Positions 1 to 10,524 of a stretch of DNA of 52,247 bases are shown here, piece by piece. This DNA is from Triparma columacea (taxonomy: Eukaryota; Sar; Bolidophyceae; Parmales; Triparmaceae): positions 7,836 through 60,082 of the forward strand of contig BRYA01000130.1 of assembly GCA_030267965.1 (NCBI GenBank), given 5' to 3'. The notes beneath the pieces were generated by a model. That model searched no databases, had not been told where the DNA came from, and worked only from the letters and a program-made list of their open reading frames with translations. Position 1 is the stretch's first letter. Each line of letters begins with the position of its first letter. The position numbers and the translations under genes are program-made.

Positions 1-1546
1 GGGTCGAAGGGGTTAGAAGGTGAAGGTAAGGGTTACTGAGGGCATGCAAAGATACAAACTGTCGACCTCTTCCTCGTCGTCAACTGCTGCCTGTCCAACA
101 GGTCCTCCAGACTGGCCTCCTTGTCGGCGGTTGCGTCCAAGACACCTTCCAAGTCAACCCTTCTCCCTCTCCCCCTCTCCCCCTCTTCTCACCTTTCACG
201 GCCTCCTTGGCCTCATCGGCAACGAAACGATCCGCCTTGCACACACCTACGTCGACAGTGGGCTCCTCTACGTCCGAACTACCGTCCTCCCCGAACTCTG
301 CAAGGAGCGAAGCAAATCACGATATATGTTTTGATTAGTTTGCGTTACAGTCGCATCGGGGCGGCAGCAGTTCTTTTTTGAGGAAGTTATTGGGGTGGTC
401 TGGCCTTGCTCCGTCATGGTTATCATTATTCATGTCGCAATTAAACTTCTCCTCGATGCTTACCTTCATAAATGAGAATAATCCGCACAGCTGCTCTACA
501 ATCTTCGTCGTCGAGAAGTGGCAACCTGTCTCCTGAAAGGTCGCTATCATTATTACGGAGGTCGACGAAAGTCTCGTCATGAATATCTCCGATCGATGGC
601 AAGTCTGATGCCTTGACAGTCTTGAAATTATGACCGTCCTTCAGCCCATAAAAAAGCTGTTTGCAACCCACGCGGTCGCCAAGTATCAGCTCTTCGCCCG
701 AGAGCTTGATATCCCCGTTGCTTAGATCGGCATCGAAATCCTCTTGAGAATATCTCGTCAAAAGCTCTCCTGAATCCCCCTCAACTTGCTCCAATTCACA
801 AGCAGCGAGCAGCCAAGGAGACGGACTTTCGCAACTGCAGTCGAAACCCTTCTCGGTCTCCTTGCCTATGAAACGATTCGCTTTGTGCACATCTGAGTCG
901 ATTGCAGACTCCTTCAAATTGGAGGTTCGGTCGTCACCTATCCCTCCGAGGTTGCTGAGAGCGGGACAGGCTGGACGAGGAACTGAGGCCGCCATGTTGT
1001 CCTGGGGCAGCAATTTGTCGGAAGCAGTGTGGTCGATATTGTGGTGCGTAGCAGAAGGGTGCAAAGTGGCAGTTTCCACTTCGTCGTCAGTACGTCCTGC
1101 TGCAACCTTCACTTCGGCAGCCTGATCCAGCCAAGACGGCCCCTCAGCAGCGGCTCCCGATGATTGTTTGTGGAGTGGTTGTCGTCGAGAAAGATCGCCA
1201 AGCGCCACGACGCTGGTTGGGTGGATATTGAGGGGGGTGCTCGAGTTGCCTGCGGGGGGAGGGGGGGAGTGAGAAGTTAGAGATTCTTAGGCTTGCCCTC
1301 AGCTTCATCCCTTTCCAACCGCTCTTCCTTCTCACCTTCAAAGATATCGCCGTTTCTTGTTGTAGGTTGGCGCACGACACTCGTTATATCCGCCCCCTCG
1401 ATCACTCCTAACCCTCCTCCAACATAAGCACTATAATCCCCAGCGCCTTTGTTCGACTCGTCGATGGCCTTCCGACCAACAAAATGGGCCCAGAGCCCCT
1501 CTGGGGGGGTGGGGCTAGCGTGACGAGATCTAGTGGTATCAGTCAT
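1..1546 (-). CDS. Acidic low-complexity protein of unknown function, 3' end beyond window
   Basis: I do not recognise this protein. Exons on the minus strand read 1546-1336, 1249-464, 297-193 and about 86 to the window edge. The introns join in phase 1 and use GTGAG/GTAAG donors. The start is the first ATG, encoding MTDTTRSRHASPT. The product is rich in D, E and S, with no signal peptide or membrane segment. Exon 2 encodes a segment around DVHKANRF and exon 3 a similar one around DVGVCKADRF, which suggests a duplicated exon. The intron before exon 3 ends in TTTGCTTCGCTCCTTGCAG, resembling intron ends in the gene at 46020. The two genes share style (acidic, phase-1 exons) and could be distant relatives, but I see no StAR-like segment here. 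The last exon boundary is a guess. Confidence 0.55.
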
Positions 1547-1942
1547 GTGTTTGCGGTTCACTTTGAGTCTGCACGGGGATGAGGGGGGGGTGAGCAGGAA
1601 GTGTGGACTGCATGGGATCAAGTGAGAGCCCATGTAAAATATCCATTAACAGCTCGCGCTGGTATTATCCCATCAGAGTTCGTGTGACAGAAAGCCGTAG
1701 AGGGGGTGAGATGATTGAAAGCGCCTCACCTAAGCTCTCAATTACAACGATTTTGTCTCGGAATCCGAGAACCTGTTTTACCAGACCGGTTGTCTGGGGA
1801 AACTGGTCTTATGTGTGTGATGTTTTTCAAGGTTAATTTGCGCAGCGCCTTGGCGACTAATCCCCCCCCCCCCCAAACCCTAAAAGGCGTAATTCTCTCT
1901 AACGTCAATTCGTTTACGTTATGATGATTTTATGATTTTACG
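1547..1942. other. Intergenic region
   Basis: About 400 bp lie between the start of the left-edge gene and the stop of the ABCG gene, both on the minus strand. It should hold the ABCG 3' UTR and the promoter of the downstream gene. A run of 14 C sits near 1862-1876. I see no RNA gene or coding exon. Confidence 0.6.
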
Positions 1943-4900
1943 TCATGATTTGAAGACGTGCGAGTTCTTCAAGGCCCTTATTTTGAAGAAGGCAAGAACT
2001 CTTAGCAGCAGTCCAATCGCCCAGAGGCACGCTAAGCACCCCCCCCCCGTTAGGCTATCGTACCCGTGGTCCACGGTGGTTGTCTCAACGTTCGGAAAGA
2101 GCCTATCGTCGAACTGTTCCGCCTGTTTGAGCCAGAAGAAGTTGGTTGCGAATCTGCGGAGGGGGGGAGGGGGAGGGGGGGGTTAGAACGAAGGCGGTTG
2201 CGGATAAGCCGGAGGATTGTCTCATTGCGAATTGTCTCACCTCGCGTAGCTGACTGTCGACACCGCGTAGCCTATGAAAGAGGTGTCCTTAAGGTTCGTT
2301 AGCGTTGGGTTGACGCCGGCAAACATGGTGGCGATGAGGGGGAAGACCGTGCAGGCAAGCTGTGCCTTGTTGTTGAATGTCATGCTCAGCAGGTAACCCG
2401 CCCCAGTACAGCTCCAGACAATTGCCAGCAGCCCGCTGTACAAATCCAAGGCGCTGCACCGAGGAGCGGCAAAGGCAACGTAAAAGACGGCAAAGAATAC
2501 AGGCGCGACGAGGATGAAGGGGAAATGCGCGACGTTCTTCCCGAGGAAGTAGGCCCTTACCGACGTGCCACTGCTCGTCTCTCTGATTAGGACCTGTTTT
2601 TCGCTCGGAAAGTATCTCTCCACGCTGGTGCTGCGGGGGGGGGGTTAGAGACGATGATGTTACGAGCTTTGGCGAAGCACCCAATAACGCATCCTCCTCA
2701 CCCACCTGCTCATTATGCCCATGCTCAGTGTTGACATTGCAAAGCTGTATATCTCGTTCCCGCTCTCCTCGACATTGCTGTAGACAATGCCGAGGGCGAG
2801 CCCGCTGAGACTGATCAAGAAGAGGTCGATCATTACTGCGGATGCGCTCTGAACAAGGAAGGAAATCTTCAGGTAGGCCTGGAACTGGACGAAGAAGGTA
2901 GGGTTCATTCTGCTAAGAGGGTCCAGGAGGTTCTCGACCTTTTGAGGAGCAGCACTGAACCTCCTCGCAATCCGCTTTTTTAAGTGACCACCCAAGGTGC
3001 TCCCTCTCTTAAAGGCACCTTTGAGGGCCTGTTTGGGAGACAATGACGAGCTGCGCTTCGTCCTTCCCTTGGGGGTGACCCTGGGGGTGAGCTTGGAACT
3101 TGCGGGTGAGGACGCTCCGATCTCGCCGCTCGTACCAACCCCAGAACTGAATGTTGTCTTGATCATCGGTGGAGGTCTGCAGGGGTTGGTTTCGTCAGTT
3201 GTGATTTGGTCACTTATTTGGTCTTAGCTGCTGCACCCTCACCTGAAATTGCTAGCTTTCCTGCCCCTTGGGCTGAACTCTTCGTAGTCTCTGTCGTCGT
3301 CGGCGCTCCAGCTCCTGCTCCCAATTTTGCCGTCATCGCTGTCGTCGTCAGAGTCCAGGCTCTCAAGAACGTCAACGAGGTTAGAGAGCTCCTCACTGCT
3401 GGCAACCGTGCCCATTGTCCTGACGCCTCCAAACCTCGTATCTGTCCTCCTGACGGGATTTTTGCTCTCCTCCGTAAACGATCCCAAAGATTCCTGGCTC
3501 ACCCCTCCTGTCTCCAAGTCGCCTTCCTTCCCCTCGCCCTTCTCCGTTCTCCTCGGCATCATTTCAAAGGTTGGCGTGTGAGGGGGTAGCGCAGAACGCG
3601 CGTACCTGCCCCCCCCTCCCGGCGTTCCCCCCTGCACCCCTTGTCGCTTTGCCCTTCTTAAGTGGTGCTGAAGACAGAGAAGAAGGTCATCCCTCTCTTC
3701 GGCGGTCTCGCATTCGAGGTCCAGAGTTCTGGACTTTAAGATTATTGATAGATATAGAAAGGATTTTTCAGGGACGCCTGTGCGCTCCAGGACCTGGGGG
3801 GCGGAGTGTGGGGGGGGTGTGGGGAGGAGATGGGGAGGAGATGGGGAGGAGGTTTAGGGCGCACGTTTTTAAGGGGCACGTTTTCGTGACTTGTTGCGGG
3901 TCACGGATGTGCTAAAGCGCATCAATTGAACTCTTGAACCCCGGGCATTCTTCTCACCTTTGTTGTCAACCCCTCCCTAATCTCCACAATGGAGTCCATG
4001 TCCTCCCTGGTCTCCGCTCCCATCGAGAGAATGCCCCCCACAACGCCCCACAGGGCGCTTTGCTCCTTCGTGCTGCTCCAAACGAGATACATCTTCCCCT
4101 CTTCTGCCTTCAAGTACAAGGTGCGCTTCTCGGGGGCTCCCCAACGTGGATGCTTAGTGATGGACATCCCCGCCTGCACGAAGGGGGGGGTTGCGTGAGT
4201 GTTTAGTATTATCGAAATTTCCCTTCCCGTCCACTCTCTCACCTTCTTAAGCTTCATCTCCACCTCGTCTGCGATGCCATTCTCGGTATCTTCCGTAAAA
4301 CTCGACGTCCCGCTGACCCTCTGTAGCCTCGCCTGCCTGGTGGCGTACCAGAGGCTTTGAAGGTCTTCGCTCCCGTTCATGTCCTTGTGAGCGCTATTCT
4401 TAACCTCTCCCGCAATCACGTCGGTAAGCCAGTCAGCCGGGTTCGTCACCCTGTTTCCCATCTCGAAGCCCATTGTCCTAAAGTATGCCACGGCCCGCCT
4501 CCTCGGTCCCGAATAAACGAGCCTCCCCCCGGCTCCGAGGAGGATGACATCGTCAAGCAAGTCAAAAATTGAAATTCTGGGCTGGTGCAACACGCACACC
4601 ACGGTAAGGCCCAAGTCTGCGAGCTGCGAGCAGCACGAAGGGTAGGGTTGTATTTGTGGATAAGTTGAGGATTCTGCCTGCGCTCCTCCGCCATCTTCAA
4701 TTTTGTCAATTTCTCACCTTGCGCAGGATGCTCACGACCTTCTGGGCACTGGCTGAGTCCAGCCCGCTAGTTGGCTCGTCTAAAAATAGCATCCAGGGAT
4801 CGGCCACAAGTTCGATCCCAATATTCACCCGCTTCCTCTATTGGGTGAGCGAGTATTTCGGAGTTTGTGGTTTGGGTTTTGGTTGTTAGTGCGCTGTTCG

Positions 4901-6210
4901 TTGCTTCGCTTTTCTTAGCCCATTCTCGCTCACCTGGCCCCCGGATATGCCTCTTTCCTGGGTGTCGCCTATTCTCTCGTGCCTGATCTTCTCCAAGTCG
5001 AGGAGCAGTAGGACATTGTTGACGAGCTCTTTCCTCTGCCTGTATGTGTAATGCTTAGGGAGACGAAGTCCTGAGATCAGCCTGAAGGACTGCGGGGGGG
5101 GAGAGAGTTAGCTATGCCAGCTTGTCAACATTATCTTGTCCCAGTCTCCCCCCCTCACCTCCTTTGGGGACAGGTTCTCGTGTAGAACGTCGTCCTGGGG
5201 AACGAAACCAATCACCCTCCTGTAGCTGTGCATAGACCTCCTCTCTCCGTTAATGAGCACGCTCCCGCTGATGTTAACCTTGCTCTCCCTCCCCACGGCC
5301 CTCAACCGTCCCCCAATCACGTGCAGGAAGGAAGACTTCCCTGCGACGAGCGAAGCGAGCGCGGCGAGCGAAGCGAGCCGCGGGAAGAGGGGAAGAAGGG
5401 TGAGAGAGGGGCGACGAGCGAAGCGGGTCGGGGAGTGGGCATGGTGGCGAGGGGGTTGGCGTTCGAGATTGCAAAATCCCCTCCGCGACTCGCTTCGCTC
5501 GTCGCACCTGCTCCAGAAGGCCCCATGACGGCCGTCAGTCTGCCTGCTCGAATGTCCCCGCTGACATTGTCTATGATCCTCTTAGTACTCTTTCCGTCCG
5601 TGATATCCACCGTCAACTCCCTGAAGCCAAGGTTGAGGTTCCTCGACTTTCGGAGCATTGCTACCTGCGGACCAGCCGCATTAAGCTTTATCTTGCTCCC
5701 CATCCTCTTGACTTCAGGCCGTTGCATGGTCACCTGTATCTCCTCGTGCCTGATCATCCGCTTCCTCTCCCGCATCATCCTCCCCGAGTCCCGTATTGAA
5801 AAGAGAAGCGAGTTCAAAACCAGCCATCCCACGACGATAAAAAGTAATATAACAGCCAGACTCATGTCGATTGGATACGAGCTCATCTCAGGGCAGGAAC
5901 TGAATATGCCACATCGAGAAGGGGAGACAGATGCTTCCCTGCAGTAATAACCCGCTGGGCATGGAAGTTTTGTGGACAAGTCCGGGCAGTAGTAACCCGG
6001 GGCACAATTTAATGCAACTGAGAAGATAGATAGATAGATAGATAGATATAGATAGAGAGAGATAGATTCCGAGGGGGGGGGAGGGGGTTATCAAGGTGAA
6101 GGGCGAAATTAAGGTTTGGGGAATGTAAATGGCTTACCTGCGTAGTGTCCGGGACAGTACTGCCCTTCGAAGCACGTCGTCCGGCTGCAGAAGTCGCAAA
6201 CTTCTGCCAT
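1943..6210 (-). CDS. ABCG-family half-transporter with Cys-rich N-terminus and internal PH domain
   Basis: Exons: 6210-6138, 6017-5508, 5340-5159, 5089-4934, 4837-4718, 4623-4243, 4173-3958, 3793-3243, 3176-2706, 2630-2241, 2153-1943. Phases agree throughout and give about 1086 aa. The N-terminus has PGYYCP/AGYYC cysteine motifs and a membrane segment ([15 protein letters not shown]). The ATPase follows: Walker A GPSGAGKSS (near residue 195, split by an intron), signature ISGGQ (about 303), Walker [13 protein letters not shown]-loop LHQPR. Residues about 480-590 look like a PLC-type PH domain ([17 protein letters not shown] ... [17 protein letters not shown]). An acidic linker and ABC2-type membrane segments finish the protein. 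ABCG proteins export lipids or other hydrophobic compounds as dimers; the substrate cannot be told. The ATG at 6210 lacks a signal peptide; a hydrophobic VVVVVQLVPILVP stretch just upstream suggests the true start may be earlier. Confidence 0.93.
4838..4933 (-). other. ABCG intron with inverted-repeat ends
   Basis: This 96-nt intron separates the exon ending in ISGGQ from the Walker B exon. Its first bases (GTGAGCGAG) are the exact reverse complement of CTCGCTCAC just before its acceptor. On the plus strand ggtgagcgag (4844-4853) faces ctcgctcacc (4925-4934). The interior contains AAGCGAAGC, similar to the 5341-5507 intron. It may be a decayed relative of that element, or a chance 10-bp inverted repeat. 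Confidence 0.5.
5341..5507 (-). mobile_element. Introner-like intron with 18-nt terminal inverted repeats
   Basis: This 167-nt intron interrupts the Walker A codons (GGA GCA G / GG AAG TCT). Its 5' end reads GTGCGACGAGCGAAGCGAG and its 3' end reads CTCGCTTCGCTCGTCGCAG, so TGCGACGAGCGAAGCGAG forms an inverted repeat reaching to the splice sites. Further copies of the GAGCGAAGCG motif lie inside (about 5363-5377 and 5414-5426). Splicing restores GAGKSS exactly. Intron-generating DNA elements (introners) in other algae have such ends. I see no clear target-site duplication; cc flanks both sides. Confidence 0.7.
6024..6066. repeat. (TAGA)n microsatellite in ABCG intron 1
   Basis: An imperfect GATA/TAGA run lies near the acceptor of the first ABCG intron. 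A similar GATAGATA run ends the metallophosphoesterase gene near 19024-19044. Confidence 0.85.
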
Positions 6211-6314
6211 CAAATTTTGGGACAAGGGACAAGGAACAAGGATCGGAACAAGTTGGACAACAACAACAACAAGATTTATTTGAAAGGAGTTCCTCAATTG
6301 CTTATTCGAAAGAT

Positions 6315-7436
6315 CTATCGTTTTCTTCTTATTGCCAATCTCAGCATCGCCTCGTTGTCGCCGAATCCCTTGAATGTCATTTCGTCTTGCTCCACGAGCC
6401 AGCATTGTTTTCTCTTGCCCTCCAACTCCTCCAAAAAGAGGGGGAGGGCCTCGCGACGTGTCGAAAGAGGGATGAAAAGCAAGACCAAGTTGCAATCTGT
6501 CAATGCGCTGTGGGCACGGAGGAATGCGGAGGTGTGATGGTTTGCGTTTGTGGTGGGTTATGGTGGTGGGTTATGGTTTAATCGCTCCTCCCTCTTGACT
6601 CACCTGTCGATGACGGAGAGGAGGGGAGGAACGTCATACGTGTTGTAGACGAGGTCGCTGCCCACTATAAGGTCAAAGTCTCCAAGGTTTGAGGGGTCGT
6701 GCCAGTCCAGTCTCTCCACCCTGGCAATGTCAGCCAGGCCATTCAGGTTTACATTGTAATGAAGATTCGTCGCAAATAGAAAGTCAGGGAGGAGCCTCAC
6801 CAAATCCTCGCTCTCTTTGGTCTCCTCGGCTTCCCAAAAGTCAGTCAGCGTGACAGAGGAGGCGCCGCATAGTTTAGCACACATAAGACCTGGCAGTCCA
6901 CATCCGGCCCCTAGGGTGAGGTTGGGGGGTTGGGTAAGAGTGAAGGTAGGAGAGAAAGAGATCGCAGCGTACACAAATGCAGCGCGCACACTCTTTGAGC
7001 ACCATCAAGACTCACCGAGCTCTAAAACCCTCTTCCCCTTCACGAGTTCCTTGTGAACGAAGAGCCACGATGCCAACGAAATACTCGAGCCCCAGACTGA
7101 CGAACCAAGCTTGCCCAAGCTGAACGATGTCTGCCTCACGTCGACAGAACAATTGGAACTGGTGTCATTTTCATTGAGGAAGCGAAAAGATCGCAGCGAT
7201 GTCGAGTACAGATCCGAAACAACGTCGCTTGGAAGGGAGGAGGGAGGTTCCTGCTCCTTGACAATGTTCTCAAAGACCCCTGGAGATGTTAGGGTGAAAG
7301 TTGCGTAAGCGTTGGGGGGTGGAGGAGGAGCAAAGGAGAATGAGGTCGAAGGCGAAGGATGGAAAGAGAGAAAGAGTAGGATGTTGAGTAATGCTGTGTA
7401 ATTTAGAAGAACTTGGGGGCAGGTAGACGCATACAT
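6315..7436 (-). CDS. METTL21-like (family 16) protein-lysine methyltransferase
   Basis: Resolved exons are 7279-7016, 6910-6604 and 6507-6315, with matching phases. The first exon is unresolved and could begin at the ATG at 7436 or further upstream. S-adenosylmethionine-binding motif I reads VLELGAGCGLPGL, followed by VTLTDF (post-I) and DFDLIVGSDLVYN, whose DLVY matches the D/E-xx-Y motif of family 16 methyltransferases such as METTL21 and METTL18. The segment SSVWGSSISLASWL before motif I is also typical. These enzymes methylate lysines on chaperones and translation factors; the target here is unknown. The C-terminus is basic (LRLAIRRKR). About 105 bp separate its stop from the ABCG ATG, so the ABCG promoter probably overlaps this gene's 3' UTR. 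Confidence 0.82.
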
Positions 7437-8241
7437 TGATGACGATTCTTTCAGACGAGTTTGGAAAGGCTCGTGTCTGTCTCACACAAGGTTGTGAGAA
7501 TGCAAAAAAATTGTGAAAAATATTTTTTATCATCGATCTTGTTCAATATTTTATCAATCAGTCAAAATATAATATTAATACTCCAGAAAATTACAATAAT
7601 TCATGAGAATAGAAATTCAAATTTCAGTAAATCAATTATTAGTTCAGGTTGATTTTACTTCACAGAAAATTTCAATGATTATTAATTTTGATACTGTATA
7701 TATTTGACGAGTATAAATACTTAAAATATTTTTATAAGATTTTAGTGTCATCAGAATTTTTTTATATAAACTCTGATGTCACTATGAATTCTATAAATAT
7801 GTATTTGATCAAACAATATAATATTCGTAGCAAAATCGAATTAACATGCTTAAATTAATTGATATTAGAATTCGCAAAAAAATCCGTTCTACCGTGCGCA
7901 TATGCGTTAATCGGGGGCCGGTTTAAAGCGTGCAAACGGGAAAGGGAAGAAGATTTGGATAAGGATTGCAAATGAACGTATCTAATATTAAGCTTGAGGA
8001 ATCTCATTGTCAACTGTAGCTGAATAAAATGTTAGACAACTAACCCCTCTTTAGCGCCGTCACGAGTCGCTGTCGTAAATACCGCACCCTATACACTACA
8101 GCGAGATTGTGGGAAAGCTTCGACCCTTCAACACTTTGCCAGCTTTTTCCCCCCACAACAACGTGACGAGCCAACATCACCACATCGAGTAATCATACAA
8201 AAAAACATACAATCATTGTCAACAAGAAACAAAGCAGATAC
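7437..8241. other. AT-rich intergenic region
   Basis: About 800 bp without a supportable gene. Positions 7495-7900 are strikingly AT-rich against the surrounding GC-rich coding DNA. It contains an imperfect hairpin (7743-7784) and short A/T runs. It separates two minus-strand genes. Nothing resembles a tRNA or other known RNA. Confidence 0.6.
7743..7784. repeat. Inverted repeat (imperfect hairpin)
   Basis: The 13-nt arm tagtgtcatcaga (7743-7755) pairs with tctgatgtcacta (7772-7784) with one mismatch around a 16-nt AT-rich loop. It could be a small palindromic element or a structured UTR; no function can be assigned. Confidence 0.6.
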
Positions 8242-9749
8242 CTACGTGATGAACTTGAACTCCTTCTTCCAGAGCTTGTACCCCTTGACATCTCCGTCCT
8301 TGTACCTAACTGTGAACTTCCCTCCATCCCACCCCTCAACAACGCCCTCCTCCCAGCCGTGTTTCCACTTGACTTCTACCTTCCTCCCCACGACCCCTCC
8401 GACGTCCATCCCCTCCTTCGTTGTATTGACCCCGAGCTGCATGCACCTCGCTAGCCACCAATTGAACGCCTCCACCTTCCCAGCCATTTCACTCCTCCAC
8501 CCCCTGCACTCCTCCTCCCTAACCTTTTCCATAATCTCTCTCCTCCCCCCCTCCCCCCCCCCCCCTTCCCACCCTACCTTCTCGTAAAAGAATCCCATCC
8601 CATTCCTCCCTTCCCCCTTCCCTCCCCCCTCCGTTACAACGTCATCATTGATCTTCCACCACTTCCCTCCCCTCCTAACCCTGCTAACGTAATGCCCCCC
8701 CGAGACCGGACCCTCGTGTTCCAAAACCCCGACTAACCTCCAAGTGTCACCCATGTACGAGAACGAATCCTCAGGCGTGAACACCACATCCAATTTTCTG
8801 TGTTAAGGGAGGCAGGAACCATTGGATGGGGAAGAACAGCCGAATTTTTGACGCGGGTCCAGGGGGGGTGGGGGGGGGGGAGGGAGGGAGGTGAGCGAAT
8901 TATAAAAACGTCATCTTAGTCTCCCCTTCCCCCCCGTCCTAACCCCAAACGTTCATCTTAATTCTCACCTTGCCCCCCCTCCCCCCTCATCAGGTTTGAA
9001 TCTTCTCCCAAACACCGCAATCCCAACCTCTGGCATTCTCGTGATTTCATAACCAACCTCCTCCCCCCCTTCTCCGGATACTGATTTTACCGCACCCTCT
9101 GATTGTAGACCGTTTAGAACACTGTCGTTACACTCTATATCAATCTGTATAAAATTGAACCTTCCCCTCCTAACGTTAGTAAAAAACGTCAACTCCCCTC
9201 CAATAAATCGTCCCCCTTACTCACCTTCCTTTTTCCCTCCCTCCCTTAACCCTCCAATATCTCTCCCCCCCTAACCCCCCTCCTCCAAATCCAATGCATT
9301 TAACAAAGCATTCAACCGCATCCCCCATACTCCTCATATCTTTAACTCCTAATTTACAGTAAACCTTTTCAACATCAACCCTACCCCACCCATCGTTACT
9401 TAATCTCTTAATAACCTTTGCAAAATCCGCATCCCCGTATTCTCCCGTGTTACTCACGAACCCAGGTATACTCGCTAAACATGTTAATACAGTGTTCACG
9501 TAGCATGTGTTACCTGGGTTTACAATACCACGTGGTGGTTTTATAGGAGGAGAGAGGGGGAGAGGGAGGACTGTGAGACCGAATTTACGGACGAATGATT
9601 TTATACTATGTAAGGAGGGGTTTGATGAGGAATTTGAGGAGGGTTTTGAGGAGGAACGTTTTGAATGGGTTGTGGAGAGGGTTGTGTAGAGGGAATTTAA
9701 TGAGGCGGAGAGGTCGAGATTTAGATCTTGTGATCCTACGAGGGAGGGA
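8242..9749 (-). CDS. Ubiquitin-specific protease (C19) with C-terminal Tudor-like domain; 5' exon unresolved
   Basis: Exons 9749-9225, 9169-8969 and 8797-8242 join in phase 2. The Cys box reads GIVNPGNTCYVNTVLTCL, with catalytic Cys in NTCY. The His box is GPVSGGHYVSRVR followed by WWKINDDVV, and GFFYEKV corresponds to the usual LFYE strand. The enzyme cleaves ubiquitin from proteins. The catalytic core is short, with a reduced finger region. The last ~50 residues (VGRKVEVKWKHGWEEGVVEG ... KFTVRYKDGDVKGY) resemble a Tudor domain, known for binding methylated Lys/Arg. G-rich insertions lie between the His box and the tail. The acceptor at 9749 is inferred; a first exon may lie between 9800 and 10500. 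The stop is at 8242. Confidence 0.82.
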
Positions 9750-10524
9750 CTGAGAAGTTGGTTGGAAGGGGGGGGGATGGTTTGTGTTTTGAGGTAGATA
9801 TGCGTTTGAGATGTGTGTGTGTGTTGTGTATGTGTGTGTGTGAGAGAGAGAGAGATGCGTGTGTGTGATGCATGTTTGTGATGCGTGTCGACATGCGTGC
9901 GTTGTGTGTGAGTTGTTTGGGTTTATTTTTTGGAAGAAGGAATCTTTCCATAAAATAAATGAGGTGTGAATGACGACGAATGATGTCGTAAATTGTCCTT
10001 ACCTCGTATCGTATGTTGTATCATAGCATTGCGTGCAATATTTAGTGATGTTGTCAATGCTGTTGTCAATCAAATGATAAGTATCATCGGATATTTCATT
10101 TGGAAGACTATCTTTAACTCTAACTTGTTCTATTTGCCTTTCTATTTCGGACAATTTAGACATGAAGGATTATTAAATAGGATTCAGTAGGTTAAAATGG
10201 GCATAAATAGCGTTAAATAGCAGATTCAATAGTGAGAAGTCCCCAAAAAATTGTGCCCAAATCCAGCCACCCAGAACTTAGCAAAAACCTGAAATCCAAG
10301 GTGAAGATGAGCTCACATAATGAAAAACGAAACGAGCAACATCCCCATGAGCAGCAGCAGCAGCGAATAAATAATGAAACGAAAACAATAAACTAAAGCT
10401 ATTACAACGATTTAATACAATATGATATCATGTTCGTGGAATTTCATTCAGAGTCCCCCCCTTCCAACCCCCCTTATCCAGTGACGTTCCCGACGTGTAC
10501 AATACCTGTGTTAGGATTCCCTGC
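9750..10524. other. Intergenic/5' region with (TG)n microsatellite
   Basis: About 775 bp between the USP exons and the MYND gene's stop, both minus strand. It probably holds the USP promoter and first exon, which I cannot place, and the MYND 3' UTR. A TG/GA microsatellite runs at about 9811-9860. Positions 10000-10400 are AT-rich with no coding signal. Confidence 0.5.

Noticed and set aside
2289..2705. Second minus-strand frame over ABCG exon 10
   Set aside because: It reads through the intron at 2631-2705; the spliced frame encodes clear membrane helices instead.
5334..5514. Target-site duplication flanking the introner-like element
   Set aside because: Only two bases (cc) match on both sides, too few to claim a duplication.
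5228..5947. Plus-strand 239-codon frame over the ABCG gene
   Set aside because: Opposite strand carries ABC transporter motifs with a consistent splice model; the plus frame shows no domain.
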